Source of the DNA: a virus
Length of the DNA stretch: 27,644 nucleotides
Direction: 5' to 3' (one strand)
Virus record (IMG/VR): IMGVR_UViG_3300027985_000265
Coordinates: 1 to 27,644 of that record
The notes under the pieces are model-generated. The model was given only the letters and a program-made list of their open reading frames with translations, did no database searches and was not told the DNA's origin. Positions 1 to 5,930 of this stretch are shown here, piece by piece (position 1 is the stretch's first letter; the number at the start of each line of letters is the position of its first letter). The translations under genes were made by a program, and so were the position numbers.

Positions 1-433
1 ATTTATAAAATATCTATTATTTATTGATAAATATATAACCGTACTAATAATACCCTATCATAGTGAAAAAGATGTATTTAAATAACCTATTATTGTGAGT
101 TACAATAGTAGAAATATATAGAGTTATTATAGGAGATTTATTGTTGGTACTTAAAGAAAGAAATATAAAGACTAATAATAATGAGTGTAGTAAGTGGAGA
201 TAGATATAATTATGGTAGTGACCTAGACACCTACCTCCCTTACTATCACTCAAAACCCTACAGTAAAACCCATCTCAACATCCTAATTCATCTTCTACTA
301 CAGGGAAATCTAACAATAAACCAACTAAAACTAACATACTTACAAGTATTTCCCCTTTAATAAGGAGATAAGAAGAAAGTCCTTAATACTTCTAATACTA
401 TTAAAAGTATTATCTTCTTATACTCCTTATATA
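1..433. other. Left-edge stretch without a convincing gene
   Basis: No convincing gene lies here. On the minus strand bases 275-337 could encode a 20-residue peptide (MLVLVGLLLDFPVVEDELGC, then TGA); it is the only short frame with a plausible ATG. The same frame runs on after the TGA for about 77 codons without a usable ATG, and its composition (runs of Leu, His and Tyr) looks non-coding. Bases 215-350 are unusually poor in G on the plus strand, so a leftward transcript would be G-rich. An imperfect inverted repeat sits at 362-428. I see no tRNA, and the function of the stretch is unknown. Confidence 0.5.
362..428. repeat. Imperfect inverted repeat downstream of the 67-aa gene
   Basis: Bases 362-375 (AAGGAGATAAGAAG) are nearly the reverse complement of 414-428 (CTTCTTATACTCCTT). 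Inside the loop a smaller repeat pairs AATACT with AGTATT. The element lies just past the stop of the leftward 67-aa gene, so it may end or stabilise that transcript. No clear T-run follows it on the minus strand, which argues against a classical intrinsic terminator. Confidence 0.35.
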
Positions 434-637
434 TTAAGATTCTCTTTCTTCCTTCCATCTTTTATACATATCTACTGCTTGAAGGATAAGTAATCCAGCT
501 ACTACCTTTGATAGGAATAATAATACTAATGCTAGCCAAAGATCCTCTAACCAGAAACCAATAGTAGGTACATACAATCCTAATAGAATACTTGTTATAA
601 CTAATAGGATAAAAAATATTGTATTAATAGTTTTCAT
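434..637 (-). CDS. Small membrane protein (67 aa), unknown function
   Basis: A leftward gene for a 67-residue protein with two hydrophobic stretches, about residues 5-25 and 31-55, and a charged C-terminal tail (YKRWKEERES). This predicts two membrane-spanning helices. The ATG follows an A/T-rich leader (ACAATTTACAAATG), the usual start context in this window. It lies downstream of the leftward 194-aa gene, separated from it by a terminator-like hairpin at 699-724, so it may be expressed by readthrough or from its own promoter. Small two-helix proteins in phages can be holins or superinfection factors, but nothing here decides that. No family was recognised. Confidence 0.6.
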   Translation of the reverse strand: MKTINTIFFILLVITSILLGLYVPTIGFWLEDLWLALVLLFLSKVVAGLLILQAVDMYKRWKEERES

Positions 638-698
638 TTGTAAATTGTTAGTGGTTATTAATAAGAATTTAAATCGTTAGGAAATTCTAAAGCTAGAA

Positions 699-724
699 GT
701 GGAACAGCCAATTGACTGCTCCAC
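699..724 (-). terminator. Hairpin terminator after the leftward 194-aa gene
   Basis: On the minus strand GTGGAGCAG pairs with CTGTTCCAC (9 pairs, one of them G-U) around an 8-base loop, 10 bases past the stop of the 194-aa gene. A weak T-rich stretch (TTCTAGCTTTAGAATTT), itself able to form a small hairpin, follows. The G-U pair exists only in the leftward RNA; on the plus strand it would be an A-C mismatch. This supports leftward transcription and partial termination before the 67-aa gene. Confidence 0.6.
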
Positions 725-733
725 ATTCTACAA

Positions 734-1318
734 TTACTTCTTCCCTTCTGTACCTAGTACTTCTGCATGAATCTCTTCATCCAGATCAAATTCTTCTACG
801 TTTGTAGTATTGCTTGTAGTACTACCTACAGATTCCATCATTTGTTGCATAAACCCTTCTGCTTGAATACGTGCTTTTGCATATTGAGTAGATGATTTAT
901 GGATAACTTGTGCTGTTGCTTCTCTCTTTAGAGTAAGAAAGCCTTCAAGTATCCTAGCACCATCTCTTTCAGCTTTGAGTTTATCACCTACTGATACCTT
1001 ACCATATAACCTATGATTAGGATTGGTCATTGCAGGTGAATCTTCTGTAACTTCGTATTCATCTCCTTGTTTATGGAAATGAATACTACCACTTACAGTA
1101 CCACCTTGTAGGTCTGCCAGTACTTCCAATACTTCTTGGTCATTCATACTGGTAACGTTGTCACCAATAAGAAATGATTCACGAAGATCAATTAAGAACT
1201 GATCATAACTACGAAGAATTGCAGGTTTATTAGCACCTACACGAATTGCTACTACGTTGATAGCTTCACCTTCCTTATTGAAAGGAATTTTACTGATTTT
1301 TGTAATTACAAGTTTCAT
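734..1318 (-). CDS. Abundant 194-aa protein, possibly ssDNA-binding-like
   Basis: The first gene leftward of the divergent region. Its 194 residues show a beta-rich body (about 1-120) and a low-complexity Ser/Thr/Asn stretch near 162-172. A strongly acidic C-terminal tail (NVEEFDLDEEIHAEVLG) follows. Four of its eight arginines use CGT, as in the major capsid gene, whereas most genes here use AGA/AGG almost only; this suggests high expression. A structured leader (hairpin 1347-1402) and its own terminator (699-724) fit a tightly controlled, abundant product. An acidic tail on a beta-rich, highly expressed phage protein is reminiscent of single-stranded DNA-binding proteins. I see no decisive OB-fold motif or canonical DDDIPF-type end, so that remains a guess. 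Confidence 0.75.
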   Translation of the reverse strand: MKLVITKISKIPFNKEGEAINVVAIRVGANKPAILRSYDQFLIDLRESFLIGDNVTSMNDQEVLEVLADLQGGTVSGSIHFHKQGDEYEVTEDSPAMTNPNHRLYGKVSVGDKLKAERDGARILEGFLTLKREATAQVIHKSSTQYAKARIQAEGFMQQMMESVGSTTSNTTNVEEFDLDEEIHAEVLGTEGKK

Positions 1319-1346
1319 AATGCTTTTAAAGTTTAAAATGTTTATA

Positions 1347-1402
1347 TTTTGGAAATGGATTCGACGATCTGACTTTAGACCGGGGGAGTTCCATTCCCAA
1401 AA
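1347..1402 (-). promoter_or_regulatory. Long hairpin, possible structured leader of the 194-aa gene
   Basis: TTTTGGAAATGGA (1347-1359) and TCCATTCCCAAAA (1390-1402) form a 13-bp stem with a 30-base loop. In the leftward RNA all 13 positions pair (one G-U); in the rightward RNA one A-C mismatch appears. The leftward sense is therefore favoured, which would place the hairpin in the 5' leader of the 194-aa mRNA, 28 bases before its ATG. The plus strand also holds GGATTCGACG, identical to the conserved 5' core of tmRNA, but no tag frame or 3' acceptor half was found. Confidence 0.45.
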
Positions 1403-1407
1403 CTTAG

Positions 1408-1429
1408 TAGTGGGGTGATAGTGGGGTGG
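1408..1429. repeat. Two tandem 11-bp G-rich repeats
   Basis: TAGTGGGGTGA (1408-1418) is followed directly by TAGTGGGGTGG (1419-1429). The period equals about one helical turn, as expected for side-by-side binding of a regulator on one DNA face. The four-G runs, with a five-G run at 1382-1386, stand out in this AT-rich genome. Confidence 0.55.
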
Positions 1430-1597
1430 ACACCTCTCTTAAAAATATACAAAAAATTTTTAAACTACATACTAAATTTTTAGTTATAACTACTATCTAC
1501 AATTAATCCCCTTTAATAATTAATAACTATTGAAAAATAAATTAAATAAATTTTAAATCTTTATTGGATATATGAATTATATTTATTAATTTTATGG

Positions 1598-1617
1598 CAT
1601 AGTATCACGATACTATG
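1598..1617. repeat. Short perfect hairpin
   Basis: CATAGTATC and GATACTATG are perfect reverse complements separated by two bases. Only three Ts follow on the plus strand, so it is a weak terminator candidate. It may instead be a dyad operator or part of a structured rightward RNA ending at the terminator 30 bases further on. Confidence 0.4.
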
Positions 1618-1646
1618 TTTCAAGTCTATTGGTTTTTCTTTCCCAG

Positions 1647-1680
1647 AGTATAGGAGTTAATAACTCCTATACTTGTTTTT
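1647..1680 (+). terminator. Strong rightward intrinsic terminator without an upstream gene
   Basis: AGTATAGGAGTT and AACTCCTATACT form a perfect 12-bp stem with a three-base loop, followed by TGTTTTT. The T-run lies only on the plus-strand side, so it stops rightward transcription. No rightward coding gene precedes it in the window, which implies either an untranslated RNA starting within about 1320-1640 or a barrier against readthrough into the late operon. Confidence 0.75.
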
Positions 1681-1760
1681 AGAACTAAATAAGATTAAAA
1701 AGTATGAAATATAAAGGGGTATTTTTAGGTCATTTTCGGGTATATTATATAATGTATAGG

Positions 1761-1781
1761 TAAATGATCAAAAATCATTTA
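1761..1781. promoter_or_regulatory. Inverted repeat upstream of the late operon (operator candidate)
   Basis: TAAATGAT (1761-1768) and ATCATTTA (1774-1781) are perfect 8-base arms around CAAAA. The dyad lies just upstream of the possible -7 box at 1794, where a repressor or activator of the rightward operon could bind. Confidence 0.35.
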
Positions 1782-1793
1782 AAAATTGCCCTA

Positions 1794-1801
1794 TAGTTTT
1801 G
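1794..1801 (+). promoter_or_regulatory. Possible Bacteroidetes-type promoter -7 box
   Basis: TAGTTTTG fits the Bacteroidetes -7 consensus TAnnTTTG and lies 48 bases before the ATG of the first rightward gene. No convincing -33 TTG element was found at the expected distance, so the call is tentative; a phage-modified promoter would not need it. Confidence 0.3.
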
Positions 1802-1849
1802 TATTGAGTTGTGAGAGGTTATATTTTTACAAATAAATTTATAGACAAT

Positions 1850-2293
1850 ATGAAAAAAGAAACTTATGTAGAGACATTGTATTCACAAGTACAGGAATAT
1901 GTAGAAGCTTTAAACAAGCAATGTGAAAGACAAGAACTATCTAATGTATATACATTGGAAATTAAGGATGGAACTGCCCCCTTAAGTACTGGGAGTGAAA
2001 CTATAAAAAACTATAAAACTATGGAATTTAGGTTAGATTCTAATGAAGGTAGTTTTTTACTATATATTGCACACGCACCAGTAAAAAATCATATAGAAGC
2101 AAGTACTAATAAGAAATGGTTATTATCATTACTTAGAGATTTTATATATCAATGTTTTACTAACTATGCAGTTATGTCTCAGGCTACTATTATAGAAAAT
2201 GAAAGAAGAAAGAAAGAAGCTGAAAAACCTTTAAAACAAGTTGGAAGTATGGTAGGATTAGATGGTAGACCATTAATGGTAAAAGGTAAATAA
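1850..2293 (+). CDS. First gene of the rightward operon, unknown function (147 aa)
   Basis: The frame is open from a GTG at 1811, but the ATG at 1850 (leader GACAATATG, first residues MKKETYVETL) has the A/T-rich context of the other starts and is preferred. The 147-residue product is alpha/beta mixed. Its N-terminal helix is rich in Glu and Gln, a central stretch alternates in beta fashion (about 60-85), and a charged helix (ENERRKKEAEKP) precedes a tail containing MVGLDGRPLMVKG. No family was recognised. Its place directly before the HU/IHF-like gene suggests a DNA- or virion-associated protein, but this is position only. Confidence 0.75.
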   Translation: MKKETYVETLYSQVQEYVEALNKQCERQELSNVYTLEIKDGTAPLSTGSETIKNYKTMEFRLDSNEGSFLLYIAHAPVKNHIEASTNKKWLLSLLRDFIYQCFTNYAVMSQATIIENERRKKEAEKPLKQVGSMVGLDGRPLMVKGK

Positions 2294-2316
2294 TTGTTAT
2301 CACTTATTACAGGGAA

Positions 2317-2772
2317 ATGAAAATAGATGAAACTACATTAAAAGCTATTAAGGTTGTTAAAGAAAAAATAGAATCTAAGTTTGATATTGAAATATCCGAA
2401 CAAGAACTTATAGATATAGTAGATTCTCAATTTCGTGGGGCTGTATATGGATTAAAGAAAGGAATAAGTGTTAAATTACCTGTTATTGGAAGATTTATAT
2501 TCTTAGATAAAAAAAGTACTTTAGAAGAAATATTTAAACTTAATAAAGTTAGGGATTTTTATAGTGAAATAGAATTTAGCCAAAAGGTATTAGAAGGTAA
2601 AATAAGAACTATAAAGAGGAATAAAGAACGTATAAGTAAGGAAAAAAAAACTAAATATAAAGTTATAGATATAATAAAAAAGCCTAATATAAGTGGAGGA
2701 CATATTTTATATGATGCTTTAAATGAAGCTTTAAAAGAAAGGAAAGAAAATGGACAATCAGGGATTATTTGA
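2317..2772 (+). CDS. HU/IHF-like DNA-binding protein with a C-terminal extension
   Basis: A 151-residue protein. Residues about 20-68 follow the HU/IHF pattern: helices (ISEQELIDIVDSQF) and then a beta segment with KLPVIGRF. This resembles the 'V-x-hP-x-hGxF' core of HU-family proteins and of the IHF-like subunits known next to packaging genes in crAss-like phages. Residues 90-125 are strongly basic (KRNKERISKEKKTKYK), so the protein extends beyond the usual ~90-residue HU fold. HU/IHF proteins bend DNA, and here it could organise DNA for packaging, recombination or transcription. It overlaps the next gene by 23 bases. The assignment comes from pattern recognition and is moderately sure. Confidence 0.6.
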   Translation: MKIDETTLKAIKVVKEKIESKFDIEISEQELIDIVDSQFRGAVYGLKKGISVKLPVIGRFIFLDKKSTLEEIFKLNKVRDFYSEIEFSQKVLEGKIRTIKRNKERISKEKKTKYKVIDIIKKPNISGGHILYDALNEALKERKENGQSGII

Positions 2773-3421
2773 AATAGATGATAATGGATTACTAGTAGTA
2801 AATAAAATTGAAACTAGGAAAATACCAGAATTTAAGAAGATACTTATTAGAGATAAGGGAAGTGAGGGTGATTATGATGGTAGAAATAAATTCTTTGCTT
2901 TTAAAGAATTTATGTATATATATTTAGTTTCTGATCCTAAATCTACATTACGGGATTTACCATTAAAAGATAGGAAAGTTAAAGCTAAACATAAATCTGA
3001 ATTACCTATTGATTGGAAAGAAGATGATACAATAAAAGATGCTATTGTAGCTTATGAAAATGAATTAAAATTATCTGGTATTGAATACGCATATTATAAT
3101 GCTAGTAGAGGTATATATGCTATTGGAAAAGATATTGAACTATTTAATGAATCTAATGATTTACTAAGAGAACGAATTAAAGAACTTAGAAATGAATTAG
3201 ATAATCCAGAATTATTACCTGATCAAAAAGAAGAAAAAACTTTACAACTTAGTAATAATATAGAAACACTTACTTCTAATACACAAGAAATTATAAAACT
3301 TAATAATATATTACCAAAATCATATCAAGCTTTAGAAGATTTATATAAGAAAATGAGAGAAGAAGCTTCTGAGAATAGTAAAGTATATGGTGGAGGTAGT
3401 CTAGGTAATAGGGAGGAATAA
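2750..3421 (+). CDS. Unknown protein with a helical C-terminal half (223 aa)
   Basis: The ATG lies inside the end of the HU/IHF-like gene (23-base overlap), which points to coupled translation. Residues 1-130 look globular, with short beta segments and the stretch KFFAFKEFMYIYLVSDPKS. Residues 130-210 are predominantly charged helix likely to form coiled coil. The end is Gly-rich (GGGSLGNREE). I do not recognise the family. Its fixed place between a DNA-bending protein and a Toprim protein upstream of the terminase suggests a role in DNA processing or as a minor virion component. Confidence 0.75.
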   Translation: MDNQGLFEIDDNGLLVVNKIETRKIPEFKKILIRDKGSEGDYDGRNKFFAFKEFMYIYLVSDPKSTLRDLPLKDRKVKAKHKSELPIDWKEDDTIKDAIVAYENELKLSGIEYAYYNASRGIYAIGKDIELFNESNDLLRERIKELRNELDNPELLPDQKEEKTLQLSNNIETLTSNTQEIIKLNNILPKSYQALEDLYKKMREEASENSKVYGGGSLGNREE

Positions 3422-3423
3422 GT

Positions 3424-4326
3424 ATGAAACTACAATCTATATCTAAAGGTACTAAAGGAAGTAGTCCATATAATAGAAATTGGATATTAAAAAACTCTCT
3501 AGAAATTATACAAGAGTATAATAAAGGTATATTATCTATAAGAGGATTACATTATAGATTGGTTGATAGAGGTATGACTAATGATATTAGACATTATAAG
3601 AAAGTAGGGGAAGCAATGAAATTTGCTAGATGGGATAATCTAATAGATTTTGATTTTTTTGTAGATAATGAAAGAGATATTATAGGTAGAACTAGATATG
3701 AAGAAACTACAGTAGAAAGTTCATTAGATAATGCTAAATACTGGATTGAGTACTATATGAATAACTACTATAAGAACAATTGGGAAAACCAAGAAAATTA
3801 TGTAGAAGTATTTATAGAGAAAAAAGCATTACAAGGGGTATTTAAACCTATATGTGAAGAAATGGGAGTTGCATTAGTACCATGTAAAGGTTACCCTAGT
3901 TTAACTTTTTTAAATGAAGCTAGATTAAGATTTGATAATGCTTATTTAGATGGAAAAGACCCTATTATATTATATTTTGGTGATTATGATCCTAGTGGAG
4001 AAGATATTCCTAGAAGTATTGTAGATAATCTTAGTAAAATGGGATGTAACGTTGAATTAGATAGGAGACTATTATTAAAACAAAATGTAATAGATTGGAA
4101 ATTACCATGTGCTCCTATAAAAGAAGGGGATACTAGAAGTAAAGAATGGGATGGTATTGGACAAGTAGAATTAGATTCAATTGACCCTAAGAAACTACAA
4201 AGATTATGTAGAGAAGCTATAAATGAATACTTTGATAAAGAATTATATAATGATTTATTAGAATTACAAAGGATAGAAAAAATTGAATATAAAAGTATTA
4301 TTAAAAATTTTATAAATAACTTATAA
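3424..4326 (+). CDS. Topo mini-A / Spo11-like topoisomerase VI subunit A homologue
   Basis: A 300-residue protein with the two-part layout of type IIB topoisomerase A subunits. The N-terminal winged-helix/CAP-like part contains SIRGLHYRLVDRG. Tyr44 falls where the DNA-cleaving tyrosine lies in the R-x-x-x-Y motif of Topo VI-A and Spo11. The Toprim domain (about 125-210) has catalytic-type Glu132 in VFIEKKAL and the acidic pair Asp187/Asp189 in YFGDYDPSGED, both needed for magnesium binding. Known stand-alone homologues in mobile elements, called Topo mini-A, lack the ATPase B subunit; none is seen here either. It may cut or relax DNA during replication or packaging. All key residues are present, so activity is plausible. 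It starts two bases after the previous stop. Confidence 0.8.
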   Translation: MKLQSISKGTKGSSPYNRNWILKNSLEIIQEYNKGILSIRGLHYRLVDRGMTNDIRHYKKVGEAMKFARWDNLIDFDFFVDNERDIIGRTRYEETTVESSLDNAKYWIEYYMNNYYKNNWENQENYVEVFIEKKALQGVFKPICEEMGVALVPCKGYPSLTFLNEARLRFDNAYLDGKDPIILYFGDYDPSGEDIPRSIVDNLSKMGCNVELDRRLLLKQNVIDWKLPCAPIKEGDTRSKEWDGIGQVELDSIDPKKLQRLCREAINEYFDKELYNDLLELQRIEKIEYKSIIKNFINNL

Positions 4327-4353
4327 TATTCCATAAACTTAAAAATAAAAGTG

Positions 4354-5304
4354 ATGAATAATAATTTTAATGTACCTGATATACAATTTGATCCTATTAA
4401 CCATACTTATACTAGAAATGGATTAATATATACATCTGCTACTACAATAGTGGGTAAATATAAAAAACCATTTAATAGAAGATTCTGGGCAATGTACAGT
4501 ACATTAAAAGAAACTTTTGAAATGTATGTTAGAGCAGATGAACCTAATAATGTTATATGGGTAAATCAAAGACCTTATACTTTAGATGAATTATATAGTA
4601 TAGAAGTATATAAAGAAGGGTCAAGGATGATGAAAAATGGGTGGGATGATACTACTAAAACAGCTTGCGATAGAGGTAATAAAATACACGATTATTTAGA
4701 AAATACTATTAATGATAGTAAAGGAGATAATGGAGAATCAAACGATATTATAAAACCCTTACAAGCTTTGAATATAAATGTATTTAGTACTGAACATGAT
4801 TTAGATTCTACTAATTTAAAAGAAGTTTATCCAGATATTTATTTTACTTTATTATATTATATACAGCAAGGATGTACTATATATGCAGAGAAGAAAGTAT
4901 ATATAGATACATATAAGGTTTCTGGTATGATTGATTGTTTAGTTATAAAAGATAATAATTTTATGATTATTGACTGGAAAACTAATAAAGATATTATACA
5001 TTTTAAATCTGGATATTATAAAAAACAAAAAGTAGGTAACAAGTATATTAAAACTGATACTTGGATAGAACACCCTAAATATCTATTAGACCCACTTAAC
5101 CATCTAGAAGAAAGTAAAGGAAATATCTATAGTTTACAATTAAGTTTGTATGCGTATATAATGGAAAGTTGGGGATATAAATTAATTAATAATGGACTAC
5201 TAATATTTCATTTTAGACCTACAAAAAATCCAGAACGTATCCCTATAAAATATATGAAACAAGATATACATACTATGTTAGAACATCATAATAAAGTTAC
5301 TTAA
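4354..5304 (+). CDS. PD-(D/E)XK nuclease (Cas4/RecB-like)
   Basis: A 316-residue protein. A GTG lies one codon upstream at 4351, but the ATG at 4354 is preferred. The C-terminal half carries the PD-(D/E)XK nuclease core: GMIDCLVI supplies the motif II Asp, FMIIDWKTNK supplies the D-x-K pair, and YSLQLSLYAYIME is the Q-x-x-x-Y helix typical of RecB/Cas4-type nucleases. A conserved Glu/His-bearing helix (RGNKIHDYLEN) lies near residue 110-121. Such nucleases trim or process DNA ends, and a place between the Toprim protein and terminase suggests replication-intermediate processing or genome end formation. Assignment to the superfamily is strong; substrate is unknown. Confidence 0.85.
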   Translation: MNNNFNVPDIQFDPINHTYTRNGLIYTSATTIVGKYKKPFNRRFWAMYSTLKETFEMYVRADEPNNVIWVNQRPYTLDELYSIEVYKEGSRMMKNGWDDTTKTACDRGNKIHDYLENTINDSKGDNGESNDIIKPLQALNINVFSTEHDLDSTNLKEVYPDIYFTLLYYIQQGCTIYAEKKVYIDTYKVSGMIDCLVIKDNNFMIIDWKTNKDIIHFKSGYYKKQKVGNKYIKTDTWIEHPKYLLDPLNHLEESKGNIYSLQLSLYAYIMESWGYKLINNGLLIFHFRPTKNPERIPIKYMKQDIHTMLEHHNKVT

Positions 5305-5305
5305 T

Positions 5306-5455
5306 ATGAAACTAATAAATAAACTGATAGATTGGTTAAATGCTGATGAAATACATGAAATAGATGTAACTAGAGGTATAATAGTTACAACTTGTAGAAC
5401 TTTTCTATTAGCTTTTATTTTTATTTTATTAACTATACTAATACTTATAATATGA
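5306..5455 (+). CDS. Small single-pass membrane protein (49 aa)
   Basis: A short gene fills the otherwise empty gap between the nuclease and the HAD-like gene. It starts one base after the nuclease stop (TAATATG) and its TGA overlaps the next ATG as ATGA, so it is tightly nested in the operon. The 49-residue product has a polar N-terminus (KLINKLIDWLNADEIHEID) and a hydrophobic C-terminal helix (about residues 30-49). This predicts a tail-anchored membrane protein. Function is unknown. The perfect coupling on both sides is the main support. Confidence 0.6.
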   Translation: MKLINKLIDWLNADEIHEIDVTRGIIVTTCRTFLLAFIFILLTILILII

Positions 5456-5925
5456 ATAAAGCACTATTTTTAACATTCGATAATACTTTAATACATACTC
5501 TTAGTGGTAGAAGAATACCACTACATAGTAAAGATTGGAGAATAAATCCTGAGATATTAAATACTATACGCCATTATGATAGGCTAGGTTATAAAATTAT
5601 TATAATAGATAATCAAGAAAGTGTAGCTGACGGATATATACATAAAGATACATTCTTAGATAAAGTATTATCTATTATAGATGTAGTAGAAAAAACTATA
5701 GAAATAAATGATAATCTTATATGTTATTCATTTTGGTTAGGTGATAAAGATGAGTATTATAAATTACCTAATCCGGGTCTAATATTTGAATGTGCCTTGG
5801 AATATGAACTAGACTTACATAATAGTGTTATGATAGGAGTATCTGATATAGATTACAATTTATTTATCAATTCTTCTATAGGGGAATTTTTGAGGGTTGA
5901 TGATATTATAAAAAATGAATATTAG
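5452..5925 (+). CDS. HAD-superfamily protein with altered catalytic residues
   Basis: A 157-residue protein with the layout of HisB/GmhB/PNK-phosphatase-type HAD enzymes. Motif I reads LFLTFDNTL (residues 5-13), motif II region IIIDNQESVADGY, the Lys motif KLPNPGLIF (Lys104), and a motif IV-like MIGVSDIDYN. The usual nucleophile, the first Asp of DxDxT, is Thr8 here. The motif II Thr is Asp53, and the Asp of the GD-type motif IV is Val130, though Asp132 and Asp134 remain. As read it should not form the aspartyl-phosphate intermediate, so it may be a binding protein or use different chemistry. It overlaps the 49-aa gene by four bases and ends with TAG five bases before terminase. Confidence 0.7.
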   Translation: MNKALFLTFDNTLIHTLSGRRIPLHSKDWRINPEILNTIRHYDRLGYKIIIIDNQESVADGYIHKDTFLDKVLSIIDVVEKTIEINDNLICYSFWLGDKDEYYKLPNPGLIFECALEYELDLHNSVMIGVSDIDYNLFINSSIGEFLRVDDIIKNEY

Positions 5926-5930
5926 GATCT

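Larger units (their letters stand above)
1319..1849. promoter_or_regulatory. Divergent control region between the leftward genes and the late rightward operon
   Basis: About 530 bases without a gene separate the leftward genes from the rightward structural operon. It contains, in order, a 13-bp-stem hairpin (1347-1402), two tandem 11-bp G-rich repeats (1408-1429), a very AT-rich stretch, a 9-bp hairpin (1598-1617), a strong rightward terminator (1647-1680), an 8-bp inverted repeat (1761-1781) and a possible promoter -7 box (1794-1801). Transcription must diverge from within it, so it is the likely switch between the two transcription programmes. Confidence 0.7.

Noticed and set aside
44-253. 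Minus-strand open frame of 69 codons
   Set aside because: It has only a TTG as possible start and a composition unlike the real genes; no homologous motif. The frame continues upstream only through a TGA.
1347-1402. tRNA gene in the hairpin region
   Set aside because: The minus strand offers a 7-bp acceptor-like pairing and a GTCGAATCC that recalls a T-loop, but only 34 bases lie between the arms and no anticodon or D arm can form.
3984-4334. Minus-strand open frame opposite the Toprim gene
   Set aside because: It lies wholly antisense to a well supported gene with intact catalytic motifs and reads as Ser/Leu/Asn-rich low-complexity sequence.
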